Assembly (NCBI RefSeq): GCF_001499995.1
Contig: NZ_LQIU01000076.1
Location: 1 to 64,000, forward strand
Direction of reading: 5' to 3'
Length of the DNA: 64,000 nt
DNA from: Mycobacterium sp. IS-1496
GTDB lineage: Bacteria > Actinomycetota > Actinomycetes > Mycobacteriales > Mycobacteriaceae
Shown here: piece by piece, positions 35,981-44,431 of the stretch
Layout: every line of letters starts with the position of its first letter
Position numbering within the stretch: position 1 is the first letter of the stretch
The notes under the pieces: generated by a model
What the model was told of the DNA's origin: nothing
Databases searched by the model: none
Seen by the model: the letters and a program-made list of their open reading frames with translations, nothing else
Position numbers and translations under genes: made by a program

Positions 35981-37261
35981 TCAGAGCAGGTAACGGTAGG
36001 CCGGCGAATCCGGCTCCAGCGCTTCGACATGCATGTCCGAGGAGCGCATCCGGGTGAGCAGGCCGTCGAAGTCGGCGGCCGATCCCAGTTCGATCCCGAC
36101 GAGCGCCTCCCCCGTCTCCCGGTTGTTGCGCTTGACGTACTCGAACAGCGTGATGTCGTCGTTCGGGCCGAGCACCTCGTCGAGGAACCGCCGCAGTGCG
36201 CCCGGCTCCTGCGGGAAGTCGACCAGGAAGTAGTGCTTGAGCCCCAGGTGCACCAGCGAGCGCTCGAGGATCTCGCCGTAGCGGGATACGTCGTTGTTGC
36301 CGCCCGAGATCAGGCAGACCACGGTCGAGCCGGGTTCCACCGTCGTCTCGAGCAGCCCGGCCACCGACAGCGCGCCTGCGGGTTCGGCGATGATGCCCTC
36401 GTTTTGGTACAGGTCCAGCATCGCGGTGCAGACCGCGCCCTCGTCCACGGTGGTCAGCGAGACCATGTCACCGGCCGCCTGCAGCGCGGCGAACGGCAGA
36501 CGCCCGGCGCGGTTGACCGCCGCACCGTCGACGAACTGGTCGACGTGGTCGAGTGTGACCGGTTCGCCGGCGCTCAGCGCCGCGATCATCGACGCCGCGC
36601 CTGCCGGCTCCACGCCGAGCACCGCGGTGCCTGAGGTGCGTTCGGCCAGATAGGTGGTGATGCCGGCGATGCACCCGCCGCCACCGACCGGGACGATCAC
36701 CAGATCGGGTTCGGCGTCGAGGTCGTCGAGGATCTCCGCGGCGATGGTGCCCTGCCCCGCCATGGTGCGCACGTCGTCGTAGGGCGGAACGAGGGTGGCG
36801 CCGGTGCGGGCGACGTCGTCGATCGCCGCCGCGGCCGCCAGATCGTAGGTGGCCCCGACGGCGATCAACTCGATGAACTCGCGGCCGTGGTAGCGGATGC
36901 GGTCGCGTTTCTGCTTCGGCGTCTTCGCCGGGACGTAGACCCGGCCCTTGATGCCCATGGTCCGGCACGCCATCGCGAACCCCTGGGCGTGGTTGCCCGC
37001 CGACGAGCAGACCACACCGGCGGCGATCTCGTCCTCGGTGAGCTGTGACAGCAGGTTGAACGCGCCGCGCAGCTTGTAGGACCGCACCGCCTGCAGGTCT
37101 TCCCGCTTGAGGTAGATGTCGGCGCCGGTGACCTCCGACAACCGCTCGGAGTACTGCAGCGGTGTGCGCACGACGACGTCGACGATCCGCCGGGCCGCCT
37201 CGTCGATGTCGGCCGCGGTGATCGGCGACGTGCGAGGGGTCTGGGTCAGTTCAGCGGACAC
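35981..37261 (-). CDS. ilvA: Threonine dehydratase (biosynthetic)
   Basis: IlvA is a PLP enzyme that deaminates threonine to 2-oxobutyrate, the first step to isoleucine. The 426-residue protein has the PLP lysine in SYKLRGAFN, SAGNHAQGFA, the phosphate loop VGGGGCIAG and SGGNNDVSRY. A single C-terminal ACT-like regulatory domain (about residues 340-426: YFLVDFPQEPGALRRFLDEV) is present instead of the two in E. coli, giving the shorter form common in actinobacteria. GTG 37261 starts it. Confidence 0.95.
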   Translation of the reverse strand: MSAELTQTPRTSPITAADIDEAARRIVDVVVRTPLQYSERLSEVTGADIYLKREDLQAVRSYKLRGAFNLLSQLTEDEIAAGVVCSSAGNHAQGFAMACRTMGIKGRVYVPAKTPKQKRDRIRYHGREFIELIAVGATYDLAAAAAIDDVARTGATLVPPYDDVRTMAGQGTIAAEILDDLDAEPDLVIVPVGGGGCIAGITTYLAERTSGTAVLGVEPAGAASMIAALSAGEPVTLDHVDQFVDGAAVNRAGRLPFAALQAAGDMVSLTTVDEGAVCTAMLDLYQNEGIIAEPAGALSVAGLLETTVEPGSTVVCLISGGNNDVSRYGEILERSLVHLGLKHYFLVDFPQEPGALRRFLDEVLGPNDDITLFEYVKRNNRETGEALVGIELGSAADFDGLLTRMRSSDMHVEALEPDSPAYRYLL

Positions 37262-37304
37262 CGGTCAATGGTGCCACTGCTGCGCAGCGGGAGAAAATCC
37301 GGTT

Positions 37305-37742
37305 TCACTCGACCGGAGTGAGCACGAAGACCGGGATCTCCCGGTCGGTCTTCTTCTGGTAGTCCGCGTAATCGGGCCACACCTCGACCGCGCGTTCCCA
37401 CCATTCGGCCTTCTCCTGGCCGAACACCTCGCGGGCGTCGTACTCCCGGGTGACGGTCTGGTCCTGGAGTTCGACCCGGGGGTTCTTCTTGATGTTGTGG
37501 TACCAGACCGGGTGTTTGGGCGCCCCTCCGAGCGATGCGACGACCGCGTACTCGCCCTGGTGCTCGACCCGCATCAGCGGGGTCTTGCGCAGCTTGTTCG
37601 ACTTGGCGCCGACAGTCGTGAGCAGGATGATCGGCTTGCCGTTGAGTTCGGTCGCCTCGGTTCCGCCCGACTCCATGAACTTCTCGGCCTGTTCGCGGGC
37701 CCAGTCCGACGTGCTCGGTTCGTATTCTCCGGTGAGTGGCAT
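37305..37742 (-). CDS. Ddn-like deazaflavin (F420)-dependent nitroreductase-family protein
   Basis: A 145-residue split-barrel protein close to Rv1558 and Ddn. Characteristic segments are KPIILLTTVGAKSNKLRKTPLMRV, ASLGGAPKHPVWYHNIKKNP and WWERAVEVWPDYADYQKKT, which form the F420 site in this family. It may reduce quinones or other substrates with F420H2. It follows ilvA's 5' side on the same strand; ilvA starts 43 bases after its stop. Confidence 0.92.
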   Translation of the reverse strand: MPLTGEYEPSTSDWAREQAEKFMESGGTEATELNGKPIILLTTVGAKSNKLRKTPLMRVEHQGEYAVVASLGGAPKHPVWYHNIKKNPRVELQDQTVTREYDAREVFGQEKAEWWERAVEVWPDYADYQKKTDREIPVFVLTPVE

Positions 37743-37829
37743 GGAACCAGCTTAGGCGGGTACGGACGAGTGCTCCTGAATCGGAGTTTCGGTTGCCCGA
37801 AATCTTTGTTGAGAGGTATCGTTGACGTC

Positions 37830-38060
37830 ATGACCACCGCCGGGAACTTCCGTTCGACCGTCGCTCGCGCGGCGTGCGATGTGAGCGTTGCCGGTGTCCC
37901 CTGGCCCGCCTACAAGGTGATCGCGCTGATCGTCGGAATCGTGGCGTTCACGGTCGTGGGCCTGCTGACGATGAGCGCCGCGCCCGCGGTGCTGTCGGGC
38001 GCGGCCGCCGCCGCCGTCACCTGGGTGGGCTTCGGCACGGTCTGCTCGAGCCGCCGCTAG
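37830..38060 (+). CDS. Small two-helix membrane protein
   Basis: A 76-residue protein I do not recognise. Two hydrophobic segments (about residues 24-44 and 47-68) are separated by a short turn, with a basic end CSSRR. ATG 37830 is the plausible start, with GAGAGG 14 bases upstream. It is divergent from the Ddn-like gene, and its stop overlaps the convergent SRPBCC gene by three bases. Codon use matches its neighbours, which supports it as a real gene. Confidence 0.6.
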   Translation: MTTAGNFRSTVARAACDVSVAGVPWPAYKVIALIVGIVAFTVVGLLTMSAAPAVLSGAAAAAVTWVGFGTVCSSRR

Positions 38061-38476
38061 TCCTCGACGAGGGCGCGCAGCGCCTCGAGGTCGGCCGCCA
38101 CCGCCGCCGCGTCATCCTCGAACTGGTCGTCGGTCATGTCCGCACGCCGGCGCAGGCTGAACACCACCTCGCAACGCTGCTCCCCCCGGCCGGCCGGCAC
38201 CACCCGCAACGGGTTGTAGACCGCCTCGCCGGACGGCATGCGTACGACATGGTCGAGTACGCCGAACTCGTTGGCCGGGGAGAACTCGACGGTCACCTCG
38301 CCCATCGGCGAGTCGGCGACCCACCCCTGTGCGGTCTGCCGCAACCCACCCTGCGCCAGACCGGCGGCCCACCGCGGCCAGGTCTGCGGATCCGCGGCGA
38401 GGTCGTACACCGCGTCGGCCGGGGCGGAGATCCAGACGGCGATGTGGCGGGACTCGGGGTGGTTCGCTGCGGCCAC
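38057..38476 (-). CDS. SRPBCC/polyketide-cyclase-like protein (Rv1546 equivalent)
   Basis: A 139-residue START-like (SRPBCC) protein. It has the typical VWISAPADAVYDLAADPQTWPRWAAGL opening helix-strand and a C-terminal helix DDQFEDDAAAVAADLEALRALVED. Such folds bind hydrophobic ligands; the ligand is unknown. GTG 38476 begins one base after the dnaE1 stop, behind GGGAGG within dnaE1, so it is co-translated with dnaE1. The longer frame to 38521 is inside dnaE1. Confidence 0.85.
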   Translation of the reverse strand: MAAANHPESRHIAVWISAPADAVYDLAADPQTWPRWAAGLAQGGLRQTAQGWVADSPMGEVTVEFSPANEFGVLDHVVRMPSGEAVYNPLRVVPAGRGEQRCEVVFSLRRRADMTDDQFEDDAAAVAADLEALRALVED

Positions 38477-38477
38477 G

Positions 38478-41400
38478 TCAGCCTCCCAGACACCCAGGGC
38501 CGAGCAGCGCCTTGAGGTCACCCATCAGCGCCGACGACGGGGTGACCCGCAACGACTGGTCGAGTTCGAGGGTCGTGATCCGCTCCCCGCTGATCAACCG
38601 CAGGTGGACCTGCGAGGTGCCGGGATGGTTGGCCAGCACCTGCTTGAGCGCGGTGACCTTGTCGACCGTGCACTGCCGGGTGGGCAGGCTGACCGCCAGG
38701 GGCCGGTCGGCCTGCGCGCTCGAGAAATCGGGCACCACGAGTTCGTGGGCGATCAGCGCGATGCGGTCGTCACGGGCAGCCACCTTGGCCTTGACCAGCA
38801 CCACCACGTCGTCGGCGATCTCCGCACCGAACACCGAGTAGGTCTGCGGGAAGAACAGCACCTCGATACCGCCGGTGAGGTCTTCCAATTGCGCTGACGC
38901 CCAGGGCAACCCGTTCTTGTTCACGCGACGGTTGACCGAGGCGAGAATGCCACCGACGAGCACCTGGGCATCGTTGGCCACATCACCGTCGAGGATCGCG
39001 GGGATCTGGGTGTCGACCTGATTGGCGAGCAGATGGGCGACACCGTTGAGGGGATGGCCGGACACATAGAGCCCGAGCATCTCCCGTTCCAGGGCCAGCT
39101 TGTGCTTGTCCTCCCACTCCTCCTCGGGCACCTTGATACTGAACGCGGAATCCCCCATGTCGGCGCCCGACCCGTCCGCGCCGCCGAACAGGTCGAACTG
39201 ACCCATCGCCTCGGCCTTCTTGGTGCCCAGCACCGAGTCGACGGCATCGGTGTGGATGAGGAACAGGCCCTTGCGGGGGTGGCCGAGCGAATCGAACGCG
39301 CCCGCCTTGATCAGCGACTCCGTCACCTTCTTGTTGCACGCGGCGATGTCGATCTTGTTCAGGTAGTCCGAGAAGTCGGCGTACTTACCCTTCTCGGTGC
39401 GCGTGTTCACCAGCGAGGCAACGACATTGGCGCCCACATTGCGCACCGCGCCCAGCCCGAACCGGATGTCGTTGCCGACCGAGGCGAAATTCTGCACCGA
39501 TTCGTTGACGTCAGGCGGCAGCACCGTGATCCCCAGCCTGCGGCAGTCCGCCAGGTACACCGCGGCCTTGTCCTTGTCGTCGCCGACGGAGGTGAGCAGG
39601 CCCGCCATGTACTCGGCCGGGTAGTTGGCCTTCAGATACGCCGTCCAGTACGACACCAGGCCGTAGCCGGCGGCGTGCGATTTGTTGAACGCATAGCCGG
39701 CGAACGGAAGAATGGTGTCCCACAACGCCTTCACCGCCGCCTGCGAGAAGCCGTTGGCGATCATGCCCTCCTGGAAGCCCTTGTACTCGGCTTCGAGCAC
39801 CTCGAGCTTCTTCTTGCCCATGGCCTTCCGCAGCGCATCGGCCTTGCCCATCGTGTAGGAGGCGACCTTCTGGGCGATGAACATGATCTGCTCTTGGTAG
39901 ACGATCAGGCCGTAGGTCTCGGCGAGGATCTCCTTGAGCGGTTCCTCGAGCTCGGGGTGGATCGGCTTGATGGCCTGCCGGTTGTTCTTGCGGTCGGCGT
40001 AGTCGTTGTGGGCGTTCATGCCCATCGGCCCCGGCCGGTACAGCGCCAGCACGGCGACGATGTCGTTGAACTCGGTGGGTTGCATCCGGCGCAGCAGGTC
40101 GCGCATGGGGCCGCCGTCGAGCTGGAACACGCCGAGGGTGTCACCACGGCCGAGGAGTTCGTAGGCCTTGGGATCGTCGAGCGCCAGCGACTCGAGGTCC
40201 AGGTCGATACCGCGGTTGGCCTTGATGTTCTCGATGCAGTCGCCGATGATCGTCAGGTTCCGCAGGCCGAGGAAGTCCATCTTCAGCAGGCCGATGGCCT
40301 CACAGGACGGATAGTCCCAGCCGGTGATCACCGCACCGTCCTGTGGGCGGCGCCACAGCGGGATGGCGTCGATCAGCGGCTCCGAGCTCATGATCACCGC
40401 GCACGCGTGCACACCGGCGTTGCGGACCAGCCCCTCGAGGCCGCGGGCGGTCTCGTAGATGGTCCGCACGTCCGGATCGGTGTCGATCAGGGCGCGCACC
40501 TCGGCGGCTTCCTTGTACCGCTCGTGGGTGGGGTCGGTGATGCCCGAGACCGGGATGTCCTTGGCCATGATCGGCGGCGGAAGCGCCTTGGTGATCCGGT
40601 CGGCGATCGCGAACCCGGGCTGCCCGTAGTGCACCCGCGCCGAATCCTTCAGGGCGGCCTTGGTTTTGATGGTGCCGAACGTGATGACCTGCGCGACGCG
40701 GTCGCTGCCCCACTTGTTGGCCGCATACCGCAGCATCTCGCCACGGCGACGGTCGTCGAAGTCGATGTCGATGTCGGGCGCCGACGGGCGCTCCGGGTTG
40801 AGGAACCGCTCGAACAGCAGGCCGTGCGGGATCGGGTCGATGTTGGTGATGCCGAGCGCGTAGGCCACCAGCGACCCGGCGGCCGACCCGCGGCCCGGCC
40901 CGACCCGGATGTCGACCGACTTCGCGTAGTTGATCAGGTCGGCCACGATGAGGAAGTACGACGGGAAGCCCTTGTCGCAGATGACCTTGATCTCGTACTC
41001 GGCGCGTTCGACGTAGTCCTGGCCGACCCCGGACGGGAAGCGGCGCTCCAGCCCCGCCATCACCTCGTGGTGCAGCCACGACGCCTGATCGTGACCCTCG
41101 GGGACGGGGAACACCGGCATCCGGTCGCGCGGTGCCCACACGTCGGCGTAGGACTGCACGCGTTCGGCGATCAGCAGCGTCGAGTCGCAGGCGCCGGGAA
41201 CCTGGGAGTCCCACAGCGCGCGCATCTCCGCCGCCGACTTCAGGTAGTAACCGTCACCGTCGAACTTGAAGCGGGTGGGGTCCGACAACGTCTTGCCGGT
41301 CTGGATGCACAGCAGCGCCTCGTGGTTCTGCGAGGCGTCGCGGGTGACGTAGTGACAGTCGTTGGTCGCCAGCGGCGGGATGCCCAGCTTCTGCCCGATC

Positions 41401-42041
41401 TCGAGCAGGCCCTCTCGAACGCGGCGTTCGATGTCGAGCCCGTGGTCCATCAACTCGAGGAAGAAGTTCTGCGGCCCGAAGATCTCGCGCCACCTGGCGG
41501 CCGCCTCCAACGCCTCACGCTGGTGCCCCAGCCGCAACCGGGTCTGCACCTCGCCGGACGGGCAGCCCGTGGTGGCGATGATGCCCTCGGCATGTTCGGC
41601 GATGATCTCGGCGTCCATCCGCGACCACTTGCCGAGTTGACCCTCGAACGACGCCAGCGAGGACAGCTTGAACAGGTTGCGCAGACCGGTCGCGTTCTCG
41701 GCGACCATCGTCATGTGGGTGTAGGACCCGCTGCCGGAGACGTCGTCGGACTTCTGGCTCGGATCGCCCCACAGGACGCGCTTGGTGTCGAACCGCGACG
41801 CCGGCGCGATGTAGGCCTCGATCCCGATGATCGGCTTGATGCCGGCGTCGGTGGCCGCGTTGTAGAACTCGCTGGCGCCGAACATGTTTCCGTGGTCGGT
41901 CATCCCGATCGCCGGCATCTCCAGGCGCTGGGCCTCGGCGAGCATCGGCTTGACCTTCGCGGCGCCGTCCAGCATCGAATACTCGGTGTGGTTGTGCAGG
42001 TGAACAAAAGACCCCGAGGACCGACCGTCTGAACCACTCAT
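38478..42041 (-). CDS. dnaE1: DNA polymerase III alpha subunit, replicative
   Basis: The catalytic subunit of the chromosomal replicase. The 1187-residue protein contains an N-terminal PHP domain (SFVHLHNHTEYSMLDG, GMTDHGNMFG), which provides 3'-5' proofreading in mycobacteria, the palm aspartates in APDIDIDFDDRRR, LLKMDFLGLRNLT, the thumb and fingers, a helix-hairpin-helix region and a C-terminal OB fold (AQLEDLTGGIEVLFF). Length and motifs match DnaE1 rather than the mutagenic DnaE2. The large open frame on the opposite strand is a codon-bias shadow. Confidence 0.96.
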   Translation of the reverse strand: MSGSDGRSSGSFVHLHNHTEYSMLDGAAKVKPMLAEAQRLEMPAIGMTDHGNMFGASEFYNAATDAGIKPIIGIEAYIAPASRFDTKRVLWGDPSQKSDDVSGSGSYTHMTMVAENATGLRNLFKLSSLASFEGQLGKWSRMDAEIIAEHAEGIIATTGCPSGEVQTRLRLGHQREALEAAARWREIFGPQNFFLELMDHGLDIERRVREGLLEIGQKLGIPPLATNDCHYVTRDASQNHEALLCIQTGKTLSDPTRFKFDGDGYYLKSAAEMRALWDSQVPGACDSTLLIAERVQSYADVWAPRDRMPVFPVPEGHDQASWLHHEVMAGLERRFPSGVGQDYVERAEYEIKVICDKGFPSYFLIVADLINYAKSVDIRVGPGRGSAAGSLVAYALGITNIDPIPHGLLFERFLNPERPSAPDIDIDFDDRRRGEMLRYAANKWGSDRVAQVITFGTIKTKAALKDSARVHYGQPGFAIADRITKALPPPIMAKDIPVSGITDPTHERYKEAAEVRALIDTDPDVRTIYETARGLEGLVRNAGVHACAVIMSSEPLIDAIPLWRRPQDGAVITGWDYPSCEAIGLLKMDFLGLRNLTIIGDCIENIKANRGIDLDLESLALDDPKAYELLGRGDTLGVFQLDGGPMRDLLRRMQPTEFNDIVAVLALYRPGPMGMNAHNDYADRKNNRQAIKPIHPELEEPLKEILAETYGLIVYQEQIMFIAQKVASYTMGKADALRKAMGKKKLEVLEAEYKGFQEGMIANGFSQAAVKALWDTILPFAGYAFNKSHAAGYGLVSYWTAYLKANYPAEYMAGLLTSVGDDKDKAAVYLADCRRLGITVLPPDVNESVQNFASVGNDIRFGLGAVRNVGANVVASLVNTRTEKGKYADFSDYLNKIDIAACNKKVTESLIKAGAFDSLGHPRKGLFLIHTDAVDSVLGTKKAEAMGQFDLFGGADGSGADMGDSAFSIKVPEEEWEDKHKLALEREMLGLYVSGHPLNGVAHLLANQVDTQIPAILDGDVANDAQVLVGGILASVNRRVNKNGLPWASAQLEDLTGGIEVLFFPQTYSVFGAEIADDVVVLVKAKVAARDDRIALIAHELVVPDFSSAQADRPLAVSLPTRQCTVDKVTALKQVLANHPGTSQVHLRLISGERITTLELDQSLRVTPSSALMGDLKALLGPGCLGG

Positions 42042-42053
42042 AGGGTCGCCAGT

Positions 42054-42761
42054 CTAGGACCGCGGTCCGACACCGTCGGGCGTGTCGCGAAGCGTGTCTC
42101 CACCTCCCCCGGCGGGACTGAGTCCGGGCGGGGCGGGGACCAGGCCGTGGGCGAACAGTTCGATCAGTTGCTTGGCAATCACCCCCAGCGCGGCGGGGCC
42201 GTCGGTGAAACCGGCGTAGAACGCCATCCCGTAGAGGATGACGTGGAGCATGTCGGAGACGCCTTCGAGGTCGGTGTCCTCGCCGAGTTCCCCGCGACGG
42301 ATCGCGTCGGACACCAGTCGCACCAGGAACGCCCGGACCGGCGAATCGCTGACCGCCCGCAACTCGGGGTTGCGCTGCGGTTCGAGGCGCGCGGTGATCA
42401 GGAACGGCACGATGGACGGGTCCCGCCCGTCCACCCGCCGCACGGCGGCCACGAAGGCCTCCAACCGGTCGAGCAACCGTTCGTGCCGCAGCGACTGGTC
42501 GACACAGTCGACGACGACGTCGCGCATCTCCGTCACGATGGCCTCGTACACCTCTTCGCGGGTGGAGAAGTAGTAGTGCAGTGTCGGCCGGCTCAGGCCG
42601 GTCCGTTCGGCGATGGCCTGAAACGTCATTCCGGAGTAGCCGCGCTCGATGAGGACCACGCGCCCGGCGCGGACGATCTGCTTGCGGGTTTCCGCGGAAT
42701 CGGCCCCGACCGGCCGCCCCCGGGCGCGCGCCGCTGCCCTGGCCCGCCCCTTCCGCTGCAC
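42054..42761 (-). CDS. TetR-family transcriptional regulator (Rv1556-like position)
   Basis: A 235-residue TetR regulator. The HTH region is TRKQIVRAGRVVLIERGYSGMTFQAIAERTGLSRPTLHYYFSTREEVYEAIV (about residues 25-75, read in two parts). The rest is a helical ligand domain of unknown specificity, with a proline- and glycine-rich tail. A basic leader (QRKGRARAAARARGRP) precedes the HTH. GTG 42761 is the only sensible start. A TAGCAAACGCTA palindrome at 42763-42774 just upstream could be an autoregulatory site. The neighbouring dnaE1 start is 12 bases beyond its stop. Confidence 0.88.
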   Translation of the reverse strand: MQRKGRARAAARARGRPVGADSAETRKQIVRAGRVVLIERGYSGMTFQAIAERTGLSRPTLHYYFSTREEVYEAIVTEMRDVVVDCVDQSLRHERLLDRLEAFVAAVRRVDGRDPSIVPFLITARLEPQRNPELRAVSDSPVRAFLVRLVSDAIRRGELGEDTDLEGVSDMLHVILYGMAFYAGFTDGPAALGVIAKQLIELFAHGLVPAPPGLSPAGGGGDTLRDTPDGVGPRS

Positions 42762-42801
42762 GTAGCAAACGCTAGGACATAGCTGCACAGCTGGCAACCG
42801 G

Positions 42802-44022
42802 CTATCCGGCAAACGAACTCCCGTCACGGCCGAGGCGTTGCCGCAGATGCGCACACACGGCGGGATCCCTGGTGAACAAGATCGCCTGCTCGAGTGCCTG
42901 GTTTGCCTGCTCGTGTCGGCCCGCGGCGCGCAACAGGTGTGCGCGAGTCGTCCACGCGGGGGCGAACGCCGCCAGCGCGGCGTCGTCGATACCGTCGAGG
43001 ACCCGCAGACCCGCCGCGGGGCCGTCGATCTCACCTTCCACGGCGGCGAGCGCCACGGCGGCCCCGAGCGACGGAGCGACCCGCGACAGCGCCCGGTAGA
43101 GCTTGCGCAGCGCGTGTCGATCGACCGGACGGTGACAGTGGGCGGACTGGATGGCCGCCTCGTACTGGAAGCGGCCCGGCCGGCCCGCGGCATGGGCCCG
43201 CCTCAGCAGTGCTTCGGCGTGCTCGATGAGCCCGTCGTCCCAGAGCGAGCGGTCCTGGTCGTCGAGCGGGACGAAGGTTCCGTCCGCCGCCCGCCGGGCC
43301 GGCCGGCGCGCCTCGATGAAGCACATGAGCGCGGCCAGGCCGAGCACCTCGGGCTCGGTGGGCAGCAGGTCGGTCAGCAGCGTCGCCAGGTGCATCGCCT
43401 CGGCCGACAGCGACGTGGGCCCCGGCACGACCGCGGTCTCCCAGTCGATGGCGTAGGCGCCGTAGACCGCCGAGAGCACCGCCGGCAGTCGCTCGGCGAG
43501 ATCGGTCTGTTGGGGGATCACGAAAGGGATTGCGGCGTCGCGAATTCGCCGTTTGGCTCGCACCAGGCGCTGCGCCATCGTGGCGGGCCGGACCGCGAAC
43601 GCGCGGGCGATCGCGGCCGCGTCGACTCCGAGTACCGCCTGCAGCATCAGCGGGGTGCGGGCATCGGGGGCGACGGCCGGATGGGCGCACACCAGCATCA
43701 GCTCCAGCCGCTTGTCCGCAAAGACCGGTAACTCGGCATCGTCGGATGGGGTGTCGGGAAGATCCTCGAGGCGGCCGGTCATGCGGTGGCCGGCGGACCT
43801 CCACCGGTCGCGCAGCCTGTTGCGGGCGACCGTGAGCACCCAGGCAGCCGGGTTGTCGGGCACGCCGTCGCGACGCCACCGCTCGAACGCGCGCTCGAGC
43901 GCGTCGGCAAGTGCGTCCTCGGCCGCGGCGATGTCACGGCTCGGTGCGGCCAGGATCGCCAGCAGTCGTCCGTAGGAGTCGCGGGTCAGAGCGGTCAGGG
44001 CTTCGGCCGCGGGGTCATTCAG
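42802..44022 (-). CDS. ECF42-group RNA polymerase sigma factor with C-terminal extension
   Basis: An alternative sigma factor. From 44022 the frame reads LNDPAAEALTALTRDSYGRL (region 2 start), then ERAFERWRRDGVPDNPAAWV, RNRLRDRWR, and region 4 ARTPLMLQAVLGVDAAAIARAF with MAQRLVRAKRRIRDA. A C-terminal extension of about 200 residues has the ECF42 motif DQDRSLWDDG and helical repeats. No ATG, GTG or TTG exists in frame between 44052 and 43863. I extend to the CTG at 44022, as homology requires; GTG 43863 would remove most of region 2. It overlaps the DGPF gene by 8 bases. Confidence 0.85.
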   Translation of the reverse strand: MNDPAAEALTALTRDSYGRLLAILAAPSRDIAAAEDALADALERAFERWRRDGVPDNPAAWVLTVARNRLRDRWRSAGHRMTGRLEDLPDTPSDDAELPVFADKRLELMLVCAHPAVAPDARTPLMLQAVLGVDAAAIARAFAVRPATMAQRLVRAKRRIRDAAIPFVIPQQTDLAERLPAVLSAVYGAYAIDWETAVVPGPTSLSAEAMHLATLLTDLLPTEPEVLGLAALMCFIEARRPARRAADGTFVPLDDQDRSLWDDGLIEHAEALLRRAHAAGRPGRFQYEAAIQSAHCHRPVDRHALRKLYRALSRVAPSLGAAVALAAVEGEIDGPAAGLRVLDGIDDAALAAFAPAWTTRAHLLRAAGRHEQANQALEQAILFTRDPAVCAHLRQRLGRDGSSFAG

Positions 44023-44395
44023 GGCGCCACCACCCCCGTCCGCGGGTGTAGGTCACCGCGACCGGCCGGATCTCGATGGAGCCGAACGCCGCGGCCGGGT
44101 TGCGCTTCGCCCACGCGAGCGCCTCGTCGAGGTCGGCGACGTCGATGACGAAGATGCCGCCCAGCCGCTCCTTCGTGTCGGCGAACGGGCCGTCGTGCAC
44201 GTCGACCGTTCCGGTCCGGGCAGTGACGGTCGTGCTCAGCGCCGCCGGTGCCAGCACCTGCGTGCCGACCAGCACCCCGGCGGCGTCGAGATCATCGGCG
44301 TACCGGGCGAACGCCGCCTGGGTCGGCGCCATGTCCTGTTCGGTCAGCCCGGCGTCGGGGCCCTCCTGGTAGTGCATGATCAGGCAGTACTGCAT
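44015..44395 (-). CDS. YCII/DGPF-domain protein, partner of the ECF42 sigma factor
   Basis: A 126-residue ferredoxin-like protein with the defining motif DGPFADTKERLGGIFVID at about residues 68-85 and an N-terminal MQYCLIMHYQEGPD. DGPF proteins are the constant genomic partner and main regulon member of ECF42 sigma factors; their biochemical role is not settled. GGAGGA precedes the ATG. An ECF42-type promoter lies about 40-67 bases upstream. Its stop overlaps the sigma gene. Confidence 0.9.
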   Translation of the reverse strand: MQYCLIMHYQEGPDAGLTEQDMAPTQAAFARYADDLDAAGVLVGTQVLAPAALSTTVTARTGTVDVHDGPFADTKERLGGIFVIDVADLDEALAWAKRNPAAAFGSIEIRPVAVTYTRGRGWWRPE

Positions 44396-44431
44396 GGTGT
44401 CCTCCGCTGTCGTCGACCCGGTGTGTCACCG

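Noticed and set aside
35979..35981. Bidirectional terminator between treZ and ilvA (also at ansA/dinB and thiolase/ileS)
   Set aside because: The convergent genes are one to three bases apart and no hairpin with T-runs is present; termination must use other signals.
39033..42032. A 999-codon open frame on the plus strand opposite dnaE1
   Set aside because: It is wholly antisense to a conserved replicase gene, rich in Arg, Gly, Val and His in the manner of codon-bias shadows, and has no recognisable domain.
42763..42774. TAGCAAACGCTA palindrome before the TetR gene as a firm operator
   Set aside because: The arms are only four bases, which is too short to claim; it is mentioned only as a possibility in the gene entry.
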